Source: an uncultured Chlorobiaceae bacterium (GTDB lineage Bacteria > Bacteroidota > Chlorobiia > Chlorobiales > Chlorobiaceae). Taken from it: a DNA stretch of 64,000 nt. Made by a program: the position numbers and the translations under genes. The notes beneath the pieces were generated by a model, which did no database searches, had not been told where the DNA came from, and saw only the letters and a list, made by a program, of their open reading frames with translations. Positions 47,532 to 56,743 of this stretch are shown piece by piece. Where the stretch lies: NCBI GenBank assembly GCA_903824295.1, contig CAIJWE010000068.1, positions 31,959 to 95,958 on the forward strand, written 5' to 3'. Every line of letters starts with the position of its first letter. Position 1 is the first letter of the stretch.

Positions 47532-47831
47532 ATGAAATGTCCATCATGTAGTGCAGATTTGCTTCTCTCCGAACGTCAGGGGATAGAAATTGATTACTGT
47601 CCAGCATGTCGAGGTGTCTGGCTTGACAGGGGTGAACTCGATAAAATCATTGAACGATCGGCTTCTGAAGCACCCCGTTCACGTCAGGCGGAGTATGACC
47701 GGGATTATCGCCGTGAGGAGTCACATCATGGTCACCATGACGATGATCATGATTACTATATTGATCCGAAAACAGGGAGAAGAAAGAGACGCGGAGGTCC
47801 TTTGGGATTTCTTGGCGAACTGTTCGATTAA
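47532..47831 (+). CDS. Zinc-ribbon protein (zf-TFIIB type)
   Basis: 99 residues. An N-terminal zinc ribbon with CPSC and CPAC pairs and GVWLDRGELDKII is the zf-TFIIB/DUF signature. A His/Asp/Tyr-rich middle (about 66-80) could bind metal, and a basic Gly-rich C-terminus (GRRKRRGGPLG) ends the chain. Function unknown. First of a tandem trio with the TPR lipoprotein and the P-type ATPase. Confidence 0.85.
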   Translation: MKCPSCSADLLLSERQGIEIDYCPACRGVWLDRGELDKIIERSASEAPRSRQAEYDRDYRREESHHGHHDDDHDYYIDPKTGRRKRRGGPLGFLGELFD

Positions 47832-47868
47832 ACCCGTAAGAGAATATTAAATTGAAATTTAATTATCA

Positions 47869-48372
47869 ATGAGAAACCTTTTCCGTACTATCTTTATTGC
47901 GATAATTGCCGTTACGCTCACCTCTCTTTCTGCCTGTGACAATGCTGGTGAAAAAAACGCATTGTTAACCACGGGTGCAAAAATTGGCAGTGGCGCCATG
48001 CAGGGTTCAATTGCTGAATTCTCAAAAGCGATAAAACTTGATCCAAAATCAGCGAAAGCTTATGCTGGTCGCGGGGCTCTCAAGTATGCCATGGGCGACA
48101 GCAAGGGAGCGATAGCCGATCTTTCAAAGGCAATAGAGCTTGATCCGAAATCGGTTACCGCTTATTCCGGCAGGGGGAGTGCTAAATTTGCCACAGGAGA
48201 TGTTCCAGGAGCAACGGCCGATTTTATCAGTGTTGCACGGCTTGCGCTTTTTTCATCGTCCGACGGTGAATCTGGTAAAGAGAGTGGTAACGACTCTGGT
48301 GGAGATTCAGAGAAGGAGTCCGGCAGTGATTCGGGCAAGGATTCCGGCAAAGAGCAGGAGTCTGGTAAATGA
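47869..48372 (+). CDS. TPR lipoprotein with Ser/Gly-rich tail
   Basis: 167 residues. Lipobox LSAC with Cys 23. Two TPR units follow (AEFSKAIKLDPKSAKAYAGRGALKYAMGD and its near copy ending in FATGD), then a low-complexity tail of about 40 residues built from GKESG/DSG/KDSGKE units. The protein should be outer-membrane or periplasmic. It precedes the P-type ATPase by 57 bases. Confidence 0.8.
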   Translation: MRNLFRTIFIAIIAVTLTSLSACDNAGEKNALLTTGAKIGSGAMQGSIAEFSKAIKLDPKSAKAYAGRGALKYAMGDSKGAIADLSKAIELDPKSVTAYSGRGSAKFATGDVPGATADFISVARLALFSSSDGESGKESGNDSGGDSEKESGSDSGKDSGKEQESGK

Positions 48373-48429
48373 CGGGCTTGCATACCTTTTTGGTGAAGCT
48401 TTCGTTGAAATAACATAACAGGAGTCTGG

Positions 48430-51105
48430 ATGAGTGCGGTTGCAGTATGGCATACGTTACGGGTTGATGAGCTTCTTGAAAAACTCGGTTCGGCGCCCGG
48501 AGGTCTTACTGCTGCCGAGGTTGCCGTTCGTCTTGAGGTTTATGGCCAAAACCGGATACAGACCGAGCGCAGGGCAAGCCCCTGGAAGCTGCTTTTCGAG
48601 CAGTTCAAAAACGTCCTTATTATAACCCTTCTTATCGCAACCGCTCTTTCGGCTTTTCTTGGACACGGTATTGAAGCTATTGCTATTGCCGTTATCGTTC
48701 TCTTTGCCGTGCTGCTTGGTTTTGTTCAGGAGTTCAAGGCTGAACGAGCTATTGAGGCGCTCAGGGAGATGGCGGCTCCATTGGCCAAGGTGAAGCGTGA
48801 TGGCGTGGAGGTTGTGGTCAATGCGGTGGAACTGGTTCCGGGTGATGTGGTGATGCTTGCCGCTGGTGATCGGGTACCGGCTGACGCAAGACTTTTGCAG
48901 GCGATGAACTTGCGCAGTGATGAGGCCTCACTGACGGGGGAGTCGCTGCCATCGGAAAAAGAGGTTGATGCGATTCTTGCGGAAAATGCAGGCCCCGGTG
49001 ACCGCAAAAACATGGTTTTTGCTGGTACCTCAATCAGTTACGGTCGTGCGGTGGCGGTTGTGGTGGCGACGGGTATGCAGACGGAGTTTGGTCGAATTGC
49101 CACCATGCTGCAGTCTGTTGAAACTGAAAAAACACCACTTCAAAAAAATCTTGACAAGGTAGGCTCGGTGCTGGCGCGAGCCGCCTTTGTGATTGTGCTG
49201 GTTATCGTCGCTTTTGGTGTTTTCCGTGGCCAGTCTTTCATTGAGATGCTTATTTTTGGCATAGCGCTTGCCGTAGCCGTTGTGCCCGAAGCCCTTCCGG
49301 CAGTGGTGACCATCTCTCTTGCTCTTGGTGTGCAGCGCATGGTGAAACGTCATGCCCTCATGCGCCGGTTGCCTGTCGTGGAAACCCTTGGCAGTACCAC
49401 CGTTATCTGCTCCGATAAAACAGGTACCCTTACGCGCGACGAGATGACCGTCCGGGCACTCTTTACCTCGGGGGTGCAGGTTGAGGTGAGCGGCACAGGA
49501 TACCTTCCTGAGGGTTCATTTACCGTTCCAGGCGGGGGAACTTTGCCGGAAAGCTTGCATGAGCTGCTTTTGGCAGCCGTACTCTGTAATGATGCCCGAA
49601 TCGTCCAAAACGAAGAGGGCGGCTGGCAGATTGCTGGAGATCCGACCGAAGGTGCACTGCTTGTGGTTGCTCGCAAGGCAGGTCTTCGAGAAGATGAACT
49701 GCAGACGGAGTATAAGCGCCTTGATGAGCAACCCTTTTCCTCCGAGACCAAACGGATGATTACCCTGCATCAGAGTGGAAAGGTGATGAAGGCGGTTGTC
49801 AAAGGCGCTCCTGAAGTTCTGCTTGCTGGTTGTGATTTTGTTCGTCTCGGCGGTAAAGATCACCGGCTTGATAATGATTTGAGGCTCACCCTTCTTGCAG
49901 AAGCTGATGCTTTTGGTAAAAGGGCACTGCGGGTGCTTGCTTTTGCGGTGAAAGAGGTCTCGCAAATTCAGGGAGCTGACGAGGGGACAACTTTTCTCGG
50001 CTTTGTGGGGATGATTGATCCGCCGAGGGCTGAAGCTGCTGATGCCGTGCGTCGCTGCCTTGAAGCGGGGATTCGTCCGGTCATGATTACCGGAGACCAT
50101 CCATTGACGGCTGAAGCAATTGCTCGGGAACTTGGAATTTTACGGGACGGCAGGGTGGTGACAGGCGCAACGCTGCAGTGTATGAGCGATGAAGAGCTTG
50201 GCCGTTCTATTGGTACAATTTCGGTTTTTGCGAGAGTAGCACCGGAGCACAAGCTTCGTATTGTTGACGCGCTGCAGAAAAACGGTGAGGTCGTCGCCAT
50301 GACGGGTGACGGTGTGAACGATGCTCCTGCTCTCAAAAAAGCCGATATTGGTATCTCCATGGGCATAACCGGCACTGACGTCTCAAAAGAGGCTTCTGCC
50401 ATGATGCTGACTGATGACAACTTCGCATCAATTGTCGCTGCAGTTGAAGAGGGGCGGGGGATCTATGACAACATCAAAAAATATTTGACCTACCTGCTTT
50501 CCTCCAACATCGGTGAACTTGGCTTGATGGTTGGAGCGACGCTCATGGGCATTCCCCTCCCGCTTTCTGCCGTTCAGATTCTCTACGTGAACCTTGCCAC
50601 CGATGGTCTTCCGGCGCTTGCGCTTGCGGTTGATCCTGCCGAGAAGGATATTATGCTGCGCCATCCGAACGATCCAAAAAAAGGGATCTTTACGCGCTCC
50701 ATACTCTCTCTTATGCTGACCGGCGGAATCTGGTCGACGATTGTCAATCTCTCGCTCTTCCAGTATGCCCTCGCGTCGGGTCGTTCCCTTGAAGAGGCTA
50801 TGACGATGACCTTTGTTTCGCTGGTGCTCATCCAGTTTTTCAAGGCCTATAATTTCCGCTCTGAACGTGCTTCAATTCTCCGGCGTCCTTTTGCGAACAG
50901 ATGGCTGAACCTTGCCATAGTCTGGGAGCTGGTGATGTTGACGGCCATTATTACCATTCCGGTTTTTCGTAAACCGTTCGGAACCTTTTTTCTTACCGGG
51001 CAAGACTGGGCAATTGTGATTGGTGCCGCTGCGACTGTTGTGCCTGTTATTGAGCTGTTAAAATGGTTTCTGCGCCGGGGGCTGTTCGGGAGCGGTCGGT
51101 CATGA
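48430..51105 (+). CDS. P-type Ca2+-transporting ATPase (type II)
   Basis: 891 residues. Order: N-terminal cation-ATPase domain, helices M1-M2, actuator with SLTGESLP, M3-M4 with VVPEALP, phosphorylation site DKTGTLT, nucleotide domain, TGDGVNDAPALKKADIGI, then M5 (LSSNIGE) and M6 (YVNLATDGLPALAL). The M4 Glu, M5 Asn/Glu and M6 Asn/Thr/Asp match the Ca2+ ligands of SERCA/PMR1-like pumps, so Ca2+ export is inferred. The inner membrane is the likely site. Confidence 0.9.
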   Translation: MSAVAVWHTLRVDELLEKLGSAPGGLTAAEVAVRLEVYGQNRIQTERRASPWKLLFEQFKNVLIITLLIATALSAFLGHGIEAIAIAVIVLFAVLLGFVQEFKAERAIEALREMAAPLAKVKRDGVEVVVNAVELVPGDVVMLAAGDRVPADARLLQAMNLRSDEASLTGESLPSEKEVDAILAENAGPGDRKNMVFAGTSISYGRAVAVVVATGMQTEFGRIATMLQSVETEKTPLQKNLDKVGSVLARAAFVIVLVIVAFGVFRGQSFIEMLIFGIALAVAVVPEALPAVVTISLALGVQRMVKRHALMRRLPVVETLGSTTVICSDKTGTLTRDEMTVRALFTSGVQVEVSGTGYLPEGSFTVPGGGTLPESLHELLLAAVLCNDARIVQNEEGGWQIAGDPTEGALLVVARKAGLREDELQTEYKRLDEQPFSSETKRMITLHQSGKVMKAVVKGAPEVLLAGCDFVRLGGKDHRLDNDLRLTLLAEADAFGKRALRVLAFAVKEVSQIQGADEGTTFLGFVGMIDPPRAEAADAVRRCLEAGIRPVMITGDHPLTAEAIARELGILRDGRVVTGATLQCMSDEELGRSIGTISVFARVAPEHKLRIVDALQKNGEVVAMTGDGVNDAPALKKADIGISMGITGTDVSKEASAMMLTDDNFASIVAAVEEGRGIYDNIKKYLTYLLSSNIGELGLMVGATLMGIPLPLSAVQILYVNLATDGLPALALAVDPAEKDIMLRHPNDPKKGIFTRSILSLMLTGGIWSTIVNLSLFQYALASGRSLEEAMTMTFVSLVLIQFFKAYNFRSERASILRRPFANRWLNLAIVWELVMLTAIITIPVFRKPFGTFFLTGQDWAIVIGAAATVVPVIELLKWFLRRGLFGSGRS

Positions 51106-51203
51106 CTTTTTCTGATGGCTGGATTATAACTTTTCCTGAATCGTTGCTACATTTCCTTCATGTTCGCGTTTTGCAATATCAGTATTAACCGTGGGAGAGT
51201 GTC

Positions 51204-51383
51204 ATGGCCATCGATTCAAAACTGCAGCTTGCGGCAAACGCAATTCAGGATGCCAAAAAACGCATGGAAAGAGCAAAAGATGATGCGGATGATGATTATG
51301 AGATACGTCAGGCGCTGAAAATTCTTGATGAAGCGGCAGAGTATATACGGGGAGCCATCCTGGAACTTCAAAAAGTAAAATAA
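51204..51383 (+). CDS. Small helical protein of unknown function
   Basis: 59 residues (MAIDSKLQL, ending LELQKVK). A good ribosome site (GGGAG, 51193-51197) precedes ATG 51204. The chain is Ala/Lys/Asp/Glu-rich and probably a helical pair (AIQDAKKRMERAKDDAD and YEIRQALKILDEAAEYI). A strong two-part hairpin follows 13 bases after the stop. No named family recognised. Confidence 0.65.
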   Translation: MAIDSKLQLAANAIQDAKKRMERAKDDADDDYEIRQALKILDEAAEYIRGAILELQKVK

Positions 51384-51395
51384 ACAGAATGGTAA

Positions 51396-51431
51396 CCGCT
51401 ACCACGCAGCCTTGAGGCTGCGCTGTAGCGG
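51396..51431. terminator. Two-part strong hairpin
   Basis: Outer arms CCGCTAC/GTAGCGG and inner arms CGCAGCC/GGCTGCG around a TTGA loop, separated by a CA/CT internal bulge. It lies between the small protein gene and the convergent methyltransferase gene and probably stops transcription both ways; a dispersed repeat is an alternative. Confidence 0.7.
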
Positions 51432-51450
51432 GAAGTGATTTGCCAGTCGT

Positions 51451-52632
51451 TCAGCGTGTCACATAAAAACAGGCAAACTTGAGATAGCCAGTTTCTGGCA
51501 TGGCAAGCAGTACCGGATGGTCGAAGGGTTGAGTGTTTTTGTGGATAAGCCTGAGCTGGCAGCCCGCAGAAAGTGCAGCTTGGTGGACGCTTTGCAGGAA
51601 GTCCTCTTCTGAAACATGGTGACTGCAGGATGCGGTGGCCAGAAATCCTCCGTTTTTGATAAGCTGCAATCCGAGTTTGTTGAGTCGTTTGTACGCCTTC
51701 AGGGCACCGGGGAGGTTTTTCCGGCTTTTTGTGAAGCTTGGTGGATCAAGAACGACAAGGTCAAACGACTCTTTTGACTCAACCATCTGGTCGAGGGTAT
51801 CGAATGCGTCGGCGGCAACGAGACTGTATTCAGAAAATTTGTTCAGTTGTGCGTTGCGATCTGCCCGTTGCAAAGCATCCTTGGATGCATCCACCAGAAT
51901 GGCTGAACGGGCTCCACCGTAAAGTGCGTTGAGAGCAAACCCGCCGTCGTTGGTAAAGACATCAAGTACCTCGGCATCTGCGGAAAACTTTCTGACAACT
52001 CTGCGGTTTTCACGCTGGTCAAGGAAAAAGCCGGTTTTCTGTCCTTCCAGAAGATCGACCTCATAGCTGATGTCAGCATCGAAAATGGTCTGTTTTGTTT
52101 CAGAGCGATCACCCCTGACAACATCCTTGTAAAGCGTCAGCCCTTCGAGTTCCCGCAAGGGAGATTCGTTGCGCACAATAATAACCGCAGGGTTCAGCAA
52201 TTCTTGCAGGGCATCGCAGATAAGCGGAAGGTGAACGTCCATGCCTGCCGAAAAGGCTTGCAGAACAATTGCCTTGTTGAATCGGTCTACAATGAGCCCT
52301 GGCAGACCGTCCGATTCTCCATGTACAAGGCGATAGGCATTAGTTTCATAACTTGTGTAGATTTTTTCACGGAGAGTGAGCGCCTCACGAAATTTTTTGA
52401 GGAAAAAATTTTTGTCGGGCTCTTCGTCCTTGTGGCTGATCAGCCTTATCGAGATAAGAGAGTGGGGATTGTAGAAGCCGGTACCGAGAAATTTTTTGTC
52501 GTGGGTAAACAGTTTCACGGTTTCACCCGAAGCGATATCACGGGGAAGGATTGCAAGTTCATTACTGAACACCCAAAGGTGGCCTTTCTGTATCCTGTAG
52601 TGTTCTTTTGGTTTGAGGTAGAGCGATTGCAT
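51451..52632 (-). CDS. Class I rRNA methyltransferase (RlmI-like)
   Basis: 393 residues. N-terminal PUA domain (about 1-75; [18 protein letters not shown]), a central beta domain, then a Rossmann methyltransferase: [13 protein letters not shown] (SAM site), VLDPPSF and the TASCSHH motif with the catalytic Cys of 5-methylcytosine enzymes. The likely target is a 23S rRNA cytosine, as for E. coli RlmI (C1962). Confidence 0.88.
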   Translation of the reverse strand: MQSLYLKPKEHYRIQKGHLWVFSNELAILPRDIASGETVKLFTHDKKFLGTGFYNPHSLISIRLISHKDEEPDKNFFLKKFREALTLREKIYTSYETNAYRLVHGESDGLPGLIVDRFNKAIVLQAFSAGMDVHLPLICDALQELLNPAVIIVRNESPLRELEGLTLYKDVVRGDRSETKQTIFDADISYEVDLLEGQKTGFFLDQRENRRVVRKFSADAEVLDVFTNDGGFALNALYGGARSAILVDASKDALQRADRNAQLNKFSEYSLVAADAFDTLDQMVESKESFDLVVLDPPSFTKSRKNLPGALKAYKRLNKLGLQLIKNGGFLATASCSHHVSEEDFLQSVHQAALSAGCQLRLIHKNTQPFDHPVLLAMPETGYLKFACFYVTR

Positions 52633-52666
52633 AGCTTGAAAAATGTGTTGTGGTTTTGATAGCTCT

Positions 52667-52703
52667 GCATTTTACCTTAACATGTTTGTAGAGTGTAAAA
52701 TGC
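52667..52703. other. Inverted repeat in the promoter gap
   Basis: GCATTTTAC (52667-52675) and GTAAAATGC (52695-52703), a perfect 9-base palindrome with 19-base spacer, between divergent methyltransferase and DUF4292 genes. It could be an operator or a hairpin in a leader; the 231-base gap shows no gene. Confidence 0.4.
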
Positions 52704-52863
52704 GTTGGTTTTGCCTGGGAGTGACCGGCATTTTTAGCAGCAAAGCGCCAAGCCCGATCCTTTACGGTACTGTTACAATGTGCAGCAAAAGCGATGAATC
52801 TCAAAGGAAATAAATGCATCTGTGGCAGATGATGAGACCACTAATTTTTAACGAAGGAAAAAG

Positions 52864-53721
52864 ATGAGCGGAAAAAGAGTGGTGGTGTTGGTACTGGTCA
52901 TGCTTGTTTTTGCAGGCGGATGTGCAGATTTTCGGACCGTCGGCAAGCAGGAACTGCCTGCTGAGCAGACAGCCCTGATAACAGAATATGCTGATTTGTA
53001 TCGGGAAGTTGCTGAGGCATCACCGTTTATCGAGTCGCTTGATGGATATGCTGATGTCTGGATAAAAACGCCGAAACGGCAAAATCGGGTTTTTTGCAAT
53101 ATCCGGATCAATCGGGGAGGTGAGGCCAGAATGATTGTCACTGCCGGTCTGCTTGGATGGCCTGTCGCTGATATATTTTTTAACACCGACTCGCTGTATG
53201 TGCACGATATGCTCAATAACCGGCTTTTTCAGGGAAGTAACAGTGAGATGAATGTTGAAAAAATTCTTGGTGTGAATTCAGGTTACAGGCTTCTGTCAGA
53301 GTCGCTACTGGGTGTTGTGAAAATTACAGAGCCGGTAAGCGCCATCAGATCAGTAAAAAAAGGTTCCGGAATGCTGCTTTTCACGCTTGCAACTCCTTCC
53401 GGAAGCAAAGATGTGGTGATTGATCCCTCCAACAGGACGCTTTCGGCCCTTCTTGTAAAGGATCGACAGGGGAATACGCTCACCGAGATTCATTTCAGGA
53501 ATTTTGAAGCGATTACGGTCGGCGGCCGCAGTACGCTTCTGCCGAAAGAGATTGAAATGGTGCTCTATAACAGCAGTTTGGAGAGCAGTGGCGAGCATCA
53601 GTTGGTCATAGCCTATGATGAACGGCTTTTCAATCAGGAAAATCGGACATTGAAATTTCTGATGCCGAAAAAAGTCAAGGTGGTCAATCTTGATGATGCG
53701 GCAACTCTGCCGTGGATGTGA
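52864..53721 (+). CDS. DUF4292-type lipoprotein
   Basis: 285 residues. Lipobox AGGC with Cys 20; AAGGA ribosome site 7 bases before ATG 52864. The mature chain is mostly beta-strands and resembles DUF4292 (LolA/LolB-like) lipoproteins: FIESLDGYADVWIKTP near residues 56-71, and a C-terminal beta half. A role in lipoprotein or outer-membrane assembly is inferred from fold only. A hairpin separates it from the convergent sodB. Confidence 0.7.
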   Translation: MSGKRVVVLVLVMLVFAGGCADFRTVGKQELPAEQTALITEYADLYREVAEASPFIESLDGYADVWIKTPKRQNRVFCNIRINRGGEARMIVTAGLLGWPVADIFFNTDSLYVHDMLNNRLFQGSNSEMNVEKILGVNSGYRLLSESLLGVVKITEPVSAIRSVKKGSGMLLFTLATPSGSKDVVIDPSNRTLSALLVKDRQGNTLTEIHFRNFEAITVGGRSTLLPKEIEMVLYNSSLESSGEHQLVIAYDERLFNQENRTLKFLMPKKVKVVNLDDAATLPWM

Positions 53722-53756
53722 CGGCGCGGCGTGGAGTTATCCCGTACCGGAGAGAG

Positions 53757-53785
53757 GCTCAAGCCAGATCTCCGGCGGGGTTCAC
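53757..53785. terminator. Hairpin between DUF4292 gene and sodB
   Basis: CCGGAGA/TCTCCGG with an inner GGCT/AGCC pairing, in the 76-base gap between two convergent genes. No long T tract. Confidence 0.6.
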
Positions 53786-53797
53786 AAGGATTGACGT

Positions 53798-54400
53798 TTA
53801 TTGTGCTGCGCGGAAATTCTCTGCGGCGAACTCCCAGTTGAGCAGATTGTCGATTACGGTTGCGACATAGTCGGGGCGACGGTTCTGGTAGTCAAGATAG
53901 TAGGCATGTTCCCATACATCAATGGTCAAAATCGGTTTCTGGCCGCTGGTTAACGGAGTTTGCGCATTGCCGGTTTTTACAACCTTCAACTTCTCTCCAT
54001 CAAGAACGAGCCATGCCCAGCCGCTGCCGAACTGAGTGGCTGCCGCGCTTTTAAGTTCATCTTTAAACTTGTCGAAACTGCCGAAATCCTCCGTAATTTT
54101 TGCGCCAAGTTCTCCGGACGGCTCGCCACCGCCGTTTGGAGCAAGGCAATTCCAGTAGAAAGAGTGGTTCCATGCCTGTGCACCGTTATTAAAGATCCCG
54201 ACTTTCTGGGGGTCTGCGGCTGTTTGTGTCATGACCTCTTCGAGGCTCAAGCCCTCAAGAGGTGTTCCCGCGACAAGGTTGTTGTAGTTTGTAATGTAGG
54301 CAACATGGTGCTTTCCGTAGTGAAAGCTGAGAGTTTTTGCTGAAACAAATGGTTCAAGTGCATCTTCGGCAAAAGGAAGAGCAGGTTGCTTATAAGCCAT
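53798..54400 (-). CDS. sodB: Superoxide dismutase (Fe/Mn family)
   Basis: 200 residues. Metal ligands H27, H79, D161 and H165 are in place ([30 protein letters not shown]). Q75 in GAQAWNH fits the iron form, in which Gln comes from this helix. No signal peptide, so cytoplasmic. It detoxifies superoxide, useful to an anaerobe exposed to air. Single gene with its own 149-base upstream gap. Confidence 0.95.
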   Translation of the reverse strand: MAYKQPALPFAEDALEPFVSAKTLSFHYGKHHVAYITNYNNLVAGTPLEGLSLEEVMTQTAADPQKVGIFNNGAQAWNHSFYWNCLAPNGGGEPSGELGAKITEDFGSFDKFKDELKSAAATQFGSGWAWLVLDGEKLKVVKTGNAQTPLTSGQKPILTIDVWEHAYYLDYQNRRPDYVATVIDNLLNWEFAAENFRAAQ

Positions 54401-54549
54401 AAAGCAATATTATTTAGAGTTTAACAAGACGCTGAAAGTATACGATCCTTGGACTTTAAACTTATATTTCGGGGATATAGTTTCTCTGAATCATTAAAAT
54501 CGACTATTGTGGTCGAAAAGTTTGTCATCATATTAACAGGTGGTGGAAC

Positions 54550-54897
54550 ATGAAATTCTGCAATACCTTCCGGAACTCATTATTCTGCATTGTTTTTGTT
54601 AGTGCTCTTTCAGGATGCAGCGAAAAGAGGTTGCCGCTTCTTGACAAGGACGATGTTCATTTTGCGGCATTTTACAGCGATTATCTTTTGGAATCCGGGG
54701 TGACGCCCGGCAATGGAGGAGCTGAGCTTTCTGTGCTTGATTCCGCCGACATCAATGATTTGCTTCTGCGTCACGCCCTTACCCGTGAGCGTTTGAAGTG
54801 GAAGATTGCGGTGTACAGAAAAAATCATGAACTCTGGAGATCAATTCTTGTGCAGGTGCGTGCAAATATTTTTAAAAAAACGGGTGCAGGCCAATGA
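54550..54897 (+). CDS. Small lipoprotein, DUF4296-like
   Basis: 115 residues. Lipobox LSGC with Cys 23. The mature part has a two-helix layout (DVHFAAFYSDYLLES; ALTRERLKWKIAVYRKNHELW) seen in DUF4296-type Bacteroidota/Chlorobi lipoproteins; this match is tentative. Its stop overlaps the coaE start by four bases (ATGA). Confidence 0.6.
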   Translation: MKFCNTFRNSLFCIVFVSALSGCSEKRLPLLDKDDVHFAAFYSDYLLESGVTPGNGGAELSVLDSADINDLLLRHALTRERLKWKIAVYRKNHELWRSILVQVRANIFKKTGAGQ

Positions 54898-55541
54898 TGT
54901 GTAGCGATCCTTTTCTTGTGGGCATAACTGGCGGGCTTGGCAGCGGAAAATCAATGGTTTGCCATTTTCTTGCTGAAATGGGTTGCGCTCTTTTTGAATC
55001 TGACCGGGTGGCAAAGGAGTTGCAGCTTCATGACCCGCAGGTGATTGAGGGAATCAGGAGGCTGTTTGGTGCGGAGGTCTATTCGCTCGATGCTTCCGGT
55101 TCCCTGGTGCTGGACCGAAAAAAAATTGCCGCTGCGGTTTTTTCCTCACCCGAACAACTTGAGGCGCTCAACAACCTCATCCACCCCAAGGTGTACGGTG
55201 AATTTCGTAAAGCGGTACTCAATGCTCGAAAACAGAAAAAAAAGATTCTTGTAAAAGAGGCAGCAATTCTGTTTGAATCCGGAGGAAACGAGGGGCTTGA
55301 CGCCGTGGTTGTTGTTGCGGCTGATCTTGAAGAGCGGATTGCGAGAGCGGTGCAGAAAGGGATGGGGACGCGTGAAGAGATCACGCAGCGCATTGCCGCG
55401 CAGTGGCCCCAGGAAAAGCTGATTGCCAAAGCCGATTATGTGCTGTTCAACAGGGGGACTCCGGATGAGCTGAAAAAAGAGAGTGAAGTGCTTTGCTCCA
55501 CACTGCTTGCTGCCGCTCAATCACACGGTCATCACCAGTGA
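54894..55541 (+). CDS. coaE: Dephospho-CoA kinase
   Basis: 215 residues. P-loop GLGSGKS (about 14-20), FESDRVAKE acceptor-site motif, NLIHPKV, and the CoA-binding LFESGG/VVVVAA region. It phosphorylates dephospho-CoA, the last step of coenzyme A synthesis. Translationally coupled to the upstream lipoprotein gene. The start could be the first or second Met. Confidence 0.95.
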   Translation: MMCSDPFLVGITGGLGSGKSMVCHFLAEMGCALFESDRVAKELQLHDPQVIEGIRRLFGAEVYSLDASGSLVLDRKKIAAAVFSSPEQLEALNNLIHPKVYGEFRKAVLNARKQKKKILVKEAAILFESGGNEGLDAVVVVAADLEERIARAVQKGMGTREEITQRIAAQWPQEKLIAKADYVLFNRGTPDELKKESEVLCSTLLAAAQSHGHHQ

Positions 55542-55568
55542 AATTGTGTCGGCATTGTGACCGTAATC

Positions 55569-55601
55569 GGCTGGAGAAGCTCTTTTCGGGCCTATCCAGC
55601 C
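55569..55601. terminator. Hairpin between coaE and tatC
   Basis: GGCTGGA and TCCAGCC with a 19-base loop in the 66-base gap of two convergent genes. Moderate strength. Confidence 0.5.
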
Positions 55602-55607
55602 TCCTGG

Positions 55608-56537
55608 TCATGATTTCAATGCAGCATTGTTGCGATGGACACGGGCTGAAATCAGAATGCTCAGTTCATAAAGGAGAATCATCGGAAGACCGATTATCAG
55701 TTGTGTGACCAGATCGGTTGACGGGGTAACTATGGCTGCAACAATCAGCAGGAAAACAATCGCATGTTTACGGTAAAACTTCATGAAGGCCGGTGTCAGA
55801 AGTCCTATTTTTGAAAGAATATAGGAGATGAAGGGGAGCTCAAAAACCAGTCCGGCGGTCAAAAGTGTGCCGATAAAAAAGCTGACATAATCCTGGACGG
55901 AGATATTGTTTTTAATCAGGGTTGTGCCAAAGCCTGCAAAGAACTGCAGCGAGATTGGCAGAAAGACAAAATAACCGAAAGCAATACCGGCAAAGAAGCA
56001 GAGAGAGATAAAGAGGATGGAAAAACGGCTCGCCTTGCGTTCATGCTCATGCAGGCCCGGAGCAACAAACTGCCAGATCTGCCAGGCTATAAAAGGAAAG
56101 GAGATAATAAATCCTGCAAAAAAAACGACCTGAAAGTAGAGCGAGACCTGACCGTAGGGGACAAGGTTTTGAAGTACCAGCCCTTCGCTGCTTCTTTTGA
56201 GCGGCCCTATAAGAATTTCATTAACCAGAAAATCGGCATAGGTAGCGCAAAGCGCGGTAACAACAAGCAGTGCAATGGTGGTTTTGATCAGTCGGGATCG
56301 TATCTCCTCAAGATGCTCCATAAAATTCAATGCGCCATCCGGTTCGCTCTCTGTCGCGACATCGGCTCTTTTTTCCGGACTGGCATCAACGCCTTGATCC
56401 GTTACCATATGGGCGTAGGGTGTCATATACTTCGTGTCGACACCGGAGAGCTCTCTTGCAGCAGCAGCATCACCGCACTCCTGCGGGTTGCCTTCAGGTA
56501 TTTGCGGTGACGGTGTGGATTCGTTTTCTTGGCTCAT
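55608..56537 (-). CDS. tatC: Sec-independent translocase TatC
   Basis: 309 residues. Six-helix TatC core (about 75-305): FMEHLEEIRSRL, conserved FYxF-like loop, and LIIGLPMILLYELSILIS at the end. It forms the twin-arginine signal receptor. An acidic, Ser/Pro-rich N-terminal extension of about 70 residues precedes the usual start (MEHLEEIR). tatA/B are not adjacent. Confidence 0.95.
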   Translation of the reverse strand: MSQENESTPSPQIPEGNPQECGDAAAARELSGVDTKYMTPYAHMVTDQGVDASPEKRADVATESEPDGALNFMEHLEEIRSRLIKTTIALLVVTALCATYADFLVNEILIGPLKRSSEGLVLQNLVPYGQVSLYFQVVFFAGFIISFPFIAWQIWQFVAPGLHEHERKASRFSILFISLCFFAGIAFGYFVFLPISLQFFAGFGTTLIKNNISVQDYVSFFIGTLLTAGLVFELPFISYILSKIGLLTPAFMKFYRKHAIVFLLIVAAIVTPSTDLVTQLIIGLPMILLYELSILISARVHRNNAALKS

Positions 56538-56743
56538 TATTTTGTTGGAGGCTGAAAATAACAGAAAATTACACCAGACAGAGCTTCCAATGCAGCCTTA
56601 TCCGGGAGTATACTACCCCCAAAACATAGCAACAAAGATGCATGTAGCCAAGATGATTTTTTTTGCTCTCCGAAATGTTTACTTTTCAGTCTTTTAGCTT
56701 TAAGGGAGTTCGAGAGCTTGTCACGTAATTGTCCGGGGAATTG

